A stretch of DNA of 64,000 nucleotides, from assembly GCA_030278955.1 (NCBI GenBank), contig JAOANR010000010.1:26910174-26974173 (forward strand), written 5' to 3'. This DNA comes from Hygrophila difformis. Its lineage: Eukaryota; Streptophyta; Magnoliopsida; Lamiales; Acanthaceae. Of the stretch, positions 56,859 to 64,000 are shown one piece after another (position 1 is the first letter of the stretch; every line of letters starts with the position of its first letter). The notes under the pieces were generated by a model that made no database searches, had not been told where the DNA came from, and saw only the letters and a list, made by a program, of their open reading frames with translations. Both the position numbers and the translations under genes were made by a program.

Positions 56859-58010
56859 TTAAGGACATTGAGAAACACTCAATTTCATGTGTGTTGCTAC
56901 TGGAGTACTAACAGGCTTAGCATTTCCCATATGAAAACTTTGAAGCACCTTCTGAATGTAATTCTCTTGCGATAGCCAAAGTTTACCAACTTTTCTATTC
57001 CTCAAAATTCTTATTCCAAGAATTTGATTTGTAGCTCCCAAATCTTTCATTGAAAAGCACTTGCTCAACTCTTGCTTCAGCTCCCTAATTCTTGAAATAC
57101 TCTGACCAACAATTAACATGTCGTCAACATAGAGCAACAAGATAATGAAATCATTTTCTGAGTACCCCTACACAAATACACAATGATCATAATTGAGCTT
57201 TCGATAACCCTGTTGTTGCATCACTGACTCAAACTTCTTGTACCATTGTCTAGGAGCTTGTTTCAAACCATACAAGCTCTTTTTCAATTTGCAGACATAA
57301 TCTTCTTTGCCTTGCACTTGAAATCCCTCAAGTTGCTCCATATAGATATCTTCATCTAAATCACCATGAAGAAATGTTGTCTTCACATCGATTTGTTCGA
57401 TCTCGAGGTCAAGACTTGCAGCCATAGCTAACACAGATTGAATAGAAGACAATTTAACTATTGGAGAAAATATTTCATCAAAATCAATTCCTTTTCTCTG
57501 CTCGAAGCCTTTAACCACCAATCTTGCTTTATACTTTGGTGTCAAAGAACCTTGTTCTTACTTCAGCCTGTAAACCCACTTATTTTTCAGGGCTCTCTTT
57601 CCTTTTGGTAATTTCACCAATTCAAAGGTATCATTATCATAAAGAGACTTCATGATATCTTTCATGGCATGCAACCAATGCTCTTTATCCACACTCTCAA
57701 TTGCTTCATCAAAGCATTCAGGTTCTCCCTCATCAGTCAAAAGAACATATTCACCAGGAGAATATCTAATAGACTGTTGTCTATCTCTTGTAGATCTCCT
57801 GAGAGGAACCTGTTGAGCATGATCAAAATCATCATTGCCATCGTCCACAACATGTTGATCATCTTCTCCTTGATCTTGTTGCACATTCTGTTCTTCATCA
57901 TCTCCAGCTTGTGATCGTGTTATAGGAACCGACTCAACATCTACAAAGTCATCTTGAGCATGAGAATAAGATTTCTTCAAATCTTCAATTGTCTGATTTT
58001 CCATAAACAC
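56859..58010 (-). pseudogene. Tork-like reverse transcriptase
   Basis: 58010-57558 holds the acidic linker and the start of RT (PLRRSTRDRQQ, KEHWLHAMKDIMKSLYDNDT, LKNKWVYRLK). 57545-57168 encodes KARLVVKGFEQRKGIDFDE, EQIDVKTTFLHGDLDEDIYM and LYGLKQAPRQWYKKF. 57140-56859 has the catalytic LLYVDDMLIVG. Stop codons or frame changes separate the three pieces. Confidence 0.88.
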
Positions 58011-58949
58011 AACATCACGACTCCTTGCGAGCTTCTTTGTAGATGGGTTCTACAATCTATAGCCAAACTCATCTTGACCATAGCCCAAAAAGATGCACGG
58101 CTTGCTTTTCACATCAAGCTTTGATCTCTCATCTTTTGGAACATGAACATAGGCCTTGCAACCAAATACTCTCAAATGATCATATGATGAATTTTTACCT
58201 TTCCAAACTGCATCTGGAACATCTCAATTAAGAGTAACTGTGGGAGTCAAATTTATCACATGTGTAGCAGTCAATAAAGCTTCACCCCAAAAGGACTTAG
58301 GAAGTTTTGACTCTGCCAGAAGACATCAAACTCTCTCCAATAATGTTCGATTCATTCTCTCAGCTAACTCATTCAACTGAGGTGTTTTTGGAGGTGTCTT
58401 TTGATGTCGAATCCCATGTTTCCTGCAATAATCCTCAAATGGTCCACGACACTCTCCCCTATTATCAGTACGGATGCACTTCAACTTTCTTCCAGTTTGT
58501 CTTTCAACTAAAGCATGGAAATCCTTGAACTTATCAAGTACTTGATCCTTTGATCTCAACACATAGACCCATAGCTTCCCGGAATGATCATCAATAAATG
58601 TCATAAAATAAGATGCACCACTAAATGAGTGTACCTTCAACGGAGCGAAGACATCTGAATGCACCAAGTCCAGTAAATTCTGCATTCGTCAAGGTTGATG
58701 AGTTTTGAATTAAACTCGGTGTTGCTTTCCTACAAAACAATGTGGACATTTCTCCAAATTTGCATTATTCAATCCAGAAATAGCATTTTTTCTCACTAGA
58801 GTTTCGAGGCCTTTAGCACTTATGTGACTCAACCTTCTGTGCCACAATTCAGGGGAATCTTGCTTCTCCACCAGGTTCACAGCATCACTGGAAACTGAAG
58901 CTTGCAACAAATATATGTTTGATCTCAGTATCTTACCTTTAGCAACCAC
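58011..58949 (-). pseudogene. Tork-like GAG-pre-integrase and integrase
   Basis: 58949-58710 encodes LWHRRLSHISAKGL and CPHCFVGKQHRV (H-H-C-C). 58685-58326 has LVHSDVFAPL (first Asp), CIRTDNRGECRG (second Asp) and the LNELAERMNRTLLERV segment, where the catalytic Glu is retained. The C-terminal part continues to about 58011 in interrupted frames. Several stops make it non-functional as it stands. Confidence 0.85.
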
Positions 58950-58970
58950 AGGAGATCCTTTACTCAGTTT

Positions 58971-60106
58971 TCATATACCATCACAGAAATTATTTCCATA
59001 ACCATCTTTATCAAGTCTCCCAATAGAAATCAGATTCATACGAATATTCGATGCATGTCTGACATCCTTCAATCGCAATGTAGATCCATTGGCTATCTTC
59101 AAACAAATATCACCTGTGCCCACAACTTCAGATATATCATTATTTCCCATCCTTAATGAACCATACTTACCAGCATTGTAAGTAGAAAAGAAATCCCTTC
59201 TCGATGTGACATGGACTGAAACACCTGTATCAGCAAACCAACTAACATCAGAGGAAAGTGTATTCACTGCATTTTCATCAAAGACAACAACGAGATCATC
59301 ATTTGTAGTCGTGGCAACATGACTGGCATCCTTAGAATTTCCTGCACCTGCATACCTGTTATCATTCTTCCACTTGAAGCAATATTTCTGGATATGGCCC
59401 TTCTTGTGACAGTAGTGACACTTAACATTCTTGTATCGAGATTTGGATTTGCTCCTTTGTCTGCCCTTTTCAACATTTCTTGTTTTCTGTCTCCCCCTAT
59501 TCTCTGCAACAAACAACTCATTCTGTGAAGATGATGAACCTTGAGTTTTTCTTCTCATCTCCTCATTCATGACTCCACTTTTGGCATAATCAAGAGTCAT
59601 TGCACCATCGGGAGCAGAATTAGTGTGTGATACCCTGAATGTCTCCCACTTGTCAGGCAAAGTATTCAGCAACCATAATCCAAGAATCTCATCATCGAAT
59701 TTCACTCCAACATTTGACAATTGATCCAATAACCCCTGAAACTCATTCACATGGTCAGCGATAGGAACATCTTCCTTATACCTCAATTGAATCAATTGTT
59801 TCAGCAAGAATAACTTATTATTCCCTGTCTTTGAAGCATAAAGCTTTTCAAGCTTATCCACAACATCTTGGCATGCGTCTCATTAGCAACCAAATTTAAC
59901 ACATTATCATCGACCCATTGTCGAATAAAACCACACACTTGTTGATGCTCAAAAGCTCAATCCTCATCTGATTTAGATTCTGGCTTCGAAGTAGCAAACA
60001 CAGGTAGATGCAAACTTTTTACAAACAGAAGATCTTTCATCTTCCCCTGCCATTTGTGATAATTTATTCCATTCAACGAAATCATCCTGCTTGTATCAAT
60101 TTCCAT
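58971..60106 (-). pseudogene. Tork-like gag-protease
   Basis: The gag ATG is at 60106 (MEIDTSRMISLNGINYHKW), but an in-frame TGA follows at 59957. From 59861 the frame is open for 296 codons: the UBN2-type gag core (YKEDVPIADHVNEFQGLLDQ, LLNTLPDKWETF), a zinc knuckle CHYCHKKGHIQKYC, and the protease WFADTGVSVHVTS, where the family normally has DTGAS. It ends just before the GAG-pre-integrase region. Confidence 0.87.
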
Positions 60107-60125
60107 AATTCTAACAACAACGACC

Positions 60126-60137
60126 GCTCTGATACCA
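60126..60137 (-). other. primer binding site, initiator tRNA-Met
   Basis: TGGTATCAGAGC on the minus strand, three bases inside the 5' LTR edge. Confidence 0.9.
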
Positions 60138-60140
60138 TTC

Positions 60141-60799
60141 TGTTGGGAATTCACCAATAACTTGACAAGATCAAAATTTGCAGTGGACACTTAATTCCCA
60201 AGTTGTTAGAATTCCGCAGGAACATTAACAAAATCAAGCAAACAAGAGCACAAGGATTTACGTGGAAAACCCTTCCAATTCGAAAGGTAAAAACCACGAG
60301 GCTCTTGAGCCTATCTCAAATCCGCTATCACCAAAAGGGATTACACAAAAGTCTGTAAAATCACAACCAAAGATGTGGCCTTATAACAACACAAAGTCAC
60401 CACAATCTCAACTCCACTAAGAACACCAAATCTGAAAAATAGGAACACAAACTGCAGCCCGGAACAGAAATTTATACAAAAATTTCTAACCGTTGAAATT
60501 CGATCTTCACCGTACAAAACAAAGAACGAGATGTCCCGCACCTGCTGTAAAAATTTCAGCCCGATCGGAAGAGATTTGCTTCACCGTTTCACCGGAAATC
60601 AAAATCTGGACTGAGTAGCATTTTTCTTGTTCTGCTTCTGGGTTCTCCTCTGCTGCTGCTGTGTGTGGAAAAATAAAATTGTTGACAGCTTCTCTCACAA
60701 TAATAATGAAGATGTCGTGTCTGCCTCATTCAATAATACACAAGGGGTACACAATTATTAAATATTTTGTTGACTTTAAGAGTTGGGAGGACCCCAACA
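60141..60799 (-). repeat. 5' LTR of the Tork-like element
   Basis: TGTTGGGAATTC..GACCCCAACA with intact TG..CA ends. It directly abuts segment X, right copy, at 60800. Confidence 0.92.
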
Positions 60800-61742
60800 G
60801 GTCGGAAATGATGGAAGTGGATCGGGGATGGTGACTTCCTGGCCGGAATTATGGAGACAGCAGGCTGTTGGAATTGGAGATGGGTAGGAACAGAGGTGGC
60901 GGCCGGAGCTTTGTTCACGGGCGATTGGAGATGACTCGCCGGAGTATTGGAGATGATGATCGGAGCCTCGGGTTGGAGGGCAGGCTGCCGGAGTTGTGGC
61001 TCGGGCAGCGGCTAGATTGGGGGTTTTGATGGAGACGGGTTCAGGGTCGCGGTGGTGGCCGGAGGAAACGGGGCTTTTCCGGAAGAGATGAGGGAGATGG
61101 TGGTGGCCGGTAGTGTAGGCGGGATCTCGCCGGAAATAATTGGGGATTTTCTGTTTCTTGGCCGGCGAACAGATCTGGAAATGGTGATGATAATGGTGCC
61201 CTGGCGACCTGGTCGGAGAAGGTGGTGATTGGAATCGGAAGTCAGAAGTGGTAACGATGAAGGCCGATGTGTTCCAATTTCCAATTTGTGTTTCAGTTTG
61301 AAAACTTGGGGAAGAAGGGGATGGTCACGTGAGAGGCTCACGTGGGGTGCGCAAATTATTGTGGTGGGCCCCACCTGCATTAATTCTTTTATTTTTATTA
61401 TACATAACTGTATAAAAACACATATAGATAAATTTATTCTAATTGATTTGTAGGCTTGTGTTCCGTTTAATGGACCTGTATTTCATCGAACATATACCAC
61501 CAAACCATAATTCATCATTCACAAATTTCATCAAGAATTGGAATTTTTAATATTTTTATCATGTTTTTGGATTTTTTAACACAAATTTAATAAAAAAGCA
61601 ATATTTTTGTGTTTTTCAATACCAGTTTATTATTTATACAAAGTTGCAAATATCTATCAAATTCAACTGCTTTCTTATTTAAATAAGACCGGAATGCGAT
61701 CAAATGCCCATGTTTAGACACAGAAATAGATTGAAAATAATG
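60800..61742. repeat. segments X and Y, right copy, with empty Helitron site
   Basis: 60800-61636 matches 52226-53072 and 61637-61742 matches 55343-55448. The two parts meet at TTTA|TACA, the unoccupied Helitron target. About 14 bp present in the left copy (around 52782) are missing here. No gene is recognised. Confidence 0.92.
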
Positions 61743-62143
61743 GTCAATTTTGGCCATTATCAACAAACCATATTTTTCATGTGGAAAACACAAAATAATA
61801 TGTTCATATAACCAAACATCATATGTGCTATACAAAGATAAAAAGATCAAAAGCAACAATTGAATTATAAAGTAGCTAGTAATAAAAATTAAGTTGCATT
61901 AGAAAATGATGCAACTAAACAGAATACAATAGTAATTCGTCATTAAAAATGATTGGTGGAAAAAGATAAATGAAGAAAAGTTCCTCATTAAATACCGTGA
62001 GAAAGAAGTTTTTAGCTCCAGTTAATAGTAGTATTACTAACCCTGTTCCAGAAATAATAATCATCGAATAGTAATAAATAAGGTATAAATAACAGTATAC
62101 ATCACCCAAAACCACAAATGGCCACCCAGAAAAATGAAAATGA
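61743..62143. other. intergenic spacer
   Basis: AT-rich; nothing identifiable. Confidence 0.5.
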
Positions 62144-62163
62144 CCAATGGGTGATATTATTAT

Positions 62164-62335
62164 TTTTTTTGGGGTAAACAATGACACTCATGTGTCGACA
62201 AAGCTGTGTGAGAGTCCAAACCACATAAATTACAAAGGGGGGTAAAGGGGAGGGGATAGAGGGCCGAGTGGGGATCGAACTCCCAACATATGGTTGAGAG
62301 AAGGGGGACTTGACTACTAAGGTAAGTCCCCAACC
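62164..62335 (-). mobile_element. tRNA-derived SINE with perfect 20-bp TSD
   Basis: Flanked by CCAATGGGTGATATTATTAT at 62144-62163 and 62336-62355. On the minus strand the 172-bp insert has an A-box-like start (GGGGACTTACCTTAGTAGTC), a B box in GGGAGTTCGATCCCC and a short oligo(A) tail next to the target duplication. These features indicate LINE-mediated retroposition of a pol III transcript. Confidence 0.85.
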
Positions 62336-62610
62336 CCAATGGGTGATATTATTATCAATAGAGTTAGGAAAAATGATAACCAACATAGAAAATAAAAGGA
62401 TGAAAAGCCACGGCAGGCAAAGCCACCAAAATACACGGTGGTAAACAAAGATGGCCAATGACCAAGGGATCTTGTTGGATATCAGGATATGTATAAGAGA
62501 GAATAGATATACACAATACTTGTAGTGGGTGGGAGTCCCCAAACAATAGGGAAGGATGGTAGGTATATTGAAACTGTGGTTATAATTCACAATATCCTCT
62601 TATAAAAACA

Positions 62611-62969
62611 CTCCCTCAGTCCCATTATTTATGTCTCACTTTCTTTTTTGGTCCGTCCCAACACCTTTGTCTCATTTCCATTTTAGAAAATCATTAAATA
62701 TTAATCACTCACCTACACCCATCGCATCACATCAATAAATAAACATGCTAAAATTTTAAATCCACTACCATAAATAAATTTCAACTCACAACCATCACAT
62801 CACACATAAATAAATCAATTAAATATTCAAACACATTACAATAATATCACATAAATTACTAATTTACCTTTCTTTAAACACTAATCTACACTTACATTAA
62901 ATACTATCTATTCTCACATAAAATACCGTGCCCAAAAGTTTTGAGACACTTCTAGTGGGACGGAGGGAG
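62611..62969. mobile_element. Stowaway MITE
   Basis: Left end CTCCCTCAGTCCCATTATTT and right end TAGTGGGACGGAGGGAG are the typical Tc1/mariner Stowaway terminal repeat. TA follows on the right. The left flank is CA, a probable mutation of the TA duplication. There is no coding capacity. Confidence 0.88.
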
Positions 62970-62971
62970 TA

Positions 62972-63752
62972 TAAGCTAATCAACTGGGAAAGAAGGCCAA
63001 AAGATAATGTGTGAGAGTAAATTCTTATGTAGTAAGAGATAATTGTTCCCTACAAATAGAATTAAAACCATGGGCTAAAAAGCTAAAAGAGTATAATCTC
63101 AAATATTAAAAGATGACTAGAGTGTAAACTTTCAGTAAGACTGAAAGTATTAGCAATTTCGAAGGTTCATCAGTTAATATGTAACTATAAATTACTCTTT
63201 CACACACCTTGCGCAGGTATAAATTGTCTGTTGCATTTGAATGAATAGGTTAAAATGATTTTTCAAGTTTTTGCTATAAAAATTTATATATATCAGTTTA
63301 TTTTACAAAATCATTAACCAGTAAGGCATACTAAAACTATGCTAATACTCGATATTCATTTGGAATACTTGATTCAAGGATAAAGTTCAACTATTCAATA
63401 AATGACAGTTGTATTAGTTCAACTATTTCATGAGGTATACAAAGTCAGATTATAGCATCACTTCAATCAATCTATATCTATCTATCTATATATGTATATA
63501 TATGTGTGTGTGTAGGGGAATACACATGTTACAGAATTTTTTATTCATCTTTCCCATAGAAACACTGCACAAGTTAGAATTCATATCTCAATTATGCACT
63601 CTCCATTATCCTTGTTGGGAACCAGTTTTGAGCAAATGTGTTCACGACCGATGTCTGGACTACTTAGGTGAAGCACCACAGTACATGTTCGACAAACTAT
63701 TTATAGAAAGGGTAGCTGACGAATATGCACGAAGATCTTCTCCAACGGTCAG
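62972..63752. repeat. right copy of the terminal duplication
   Basis: Matches 1-769. It starts immediately after the Stowaway MITE and contains the same microsatellite block at about 63470-63515. Unlike the left copy it retains the pyrimidine tract before the exon. Confidence 0.93.
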
Positions 63753-63764
63753 TGAAGCTTTGAG
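63560..63764 (+). CDS. intact-looking internal exon of an unidentified gene
   Basis: The exon is bounded by an acceptor (TTTTTTATTCATCTTTCCCATAG, of which the last part ends at 63559) and a donor TTTGAG|GTAAAA at 63765. The 205-bp exon is open in one frame. It encodes a peptide with TLHKLEFISQLC, LHYPCWEPVLSKCVHDRC, YMFDKLFIERVADEYARRSS and PTVSEALR. The regular amino-acid composition and the preserved splice sites suggest a real, probably expressed gene that extends beyond the right edge of the window. I do not recognise the family. The exon is classed as CDS only because of splice signals and frame. Confidence 0.55.
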
Positions 63765-64000
63765 GTAAAACCCGCTGCAATGCCCCCTGACAGCCTTTAA
63801 ACAATAATCCTATAGGACTGTTAAAGAGCTTGCCTAATTTTTCCTACCAAAAGCGCACGGTATCAAACTGCAATATTTATTTTTATTGTCGGGATCGTTC
63901 ATTAGAGAGTTACACGATAGAAGCGTTTTAATAGGATTATTAGTTCTAGAACCTGTTTCTGCTCTTGGTTTAAGGATGGTGTAATGATGATGACTAAGAA
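63765..64000. other. probable intron downstream of the exon
   Basis: Begins GTAAAACCC. It has no further exon that I can identify before the window ends. Confidence 0.4.

Larger units (their letters stand above)
55478..60799 (-). mobile_element. Tork/Tnt1-like Ty1/copia retrotransposon, inactive
   Basis: A 5.3-kb element in minus orientation, with LTRs of about 660 bp (55478-56139 and 60141-60799), an initiator-Met tRNA primer site, a polypurine tract and a gag-PR-IN-RT-RH order. RNase H contains KHIDTRYHWLRDVL, as in the Tnt1/Tork group. The left LTR lacks its first five bases: the TGTTG of the right LTR is replaced by host AGACC, and the join falls at shared GGAAT. The flanks do not match, so there is no target duplication. 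Confidence 0.88.

Noticed and set aside
52226..61742. treating X and X' as LTRs of one large element
   Set aside because: The copies lack TG..CA ends, a primer site and a polypurine tract. The coding region between them belongs to a copia element with its own LTRs.

Overview
The window is nuclear DNA of a flowering plant, most likely a eudicot. The evidence is the dense mix of plant-type transposons (Sirevirus and Tork-like copia, chromodomain gypsy, Helitron, MULE, hAT, Tourist and Stowaway MITEs, tRNA-derived SINEs), an intron-bearing beta-expansin-like gene, AT-rich intergenic DNA and an assembly gap of 500 N (47386-47885). The species cannot be resolved from the sequence. Apart from a decayed expansin and one unidentified exon, almost every recognisable coding stretch belongs to a mobile element, and nearly all of those are broken by stops, frameshifts or deletions.

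Layout. 1-769 is a copy of 62972-63752 and carries a truncated copy of an exon that looks intact at 63560-63764. 771-1549 resembles a solo copia LTR. 2200-5495 is AT-rich DNA with a Helitron terminus interrupted by a MULE-type MITE, old direct repeats and a degenerate tandem repeat. 5496-7294 (minus) is a four-exon beta-expansin-like gene with frame defects. 8397-10232 is a MULE with a perfect 9-bp target duplication, containing a Stowaway-like element that contains a Tourist-like element. 10635-19403 is a complete-length Sirevirus-like copia element (minus) with matching LTRs, a 5-bp target duplication, gag, pol and an additional ORF downstream of pol.

22203-26176 is a gag-only LTR element (TR-GAG type, plus) with near-identical LTRs and long GGCGGC-rich DNA. 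26833-43690 is a staircase of five related chromodomain-gypsy pieces (G0-G4), all minus, each cut off by the next. Their long LTRs carry different tandem hairpin arrays at the same relative position. 43690-46995 holds a broken plus-strand gene with an intron in its leader and a plant-transposon-type domain that resembles the Sirevirus extra ORF.

After the gap come unassigned DNA, a 535-bp MULE-type element (49684-50218), two clusters of a GACCGCATC motif, and a duplicated segment X-Y. In the left copy X-Y is split by a 2.27-kb Helitron (53073-55342) that contains two hAT-type MITEs. The right copy (60800-61742) preserves the exact empty site. A Tork/Tnt1-like copia element (55478-60799, minus) lies between the two copies. 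The window ends with a SINE, a Stowaway MITE and the right copy of the terminal duplication.

The most unusual observations are: (1) tandem RNA-hairpin arrays in the gypsy LTRs, with stem-preserving changes; (2) a Helitron whose target site is preserved in a neighbouring duplicate; (3) a related transposon-protein domain appearing both as the third ORF of a Sirevirus and in a separate spliced locus; and (4) an MITE whose inverted repeats interleave (A-B-A'-B') instead of nesting.
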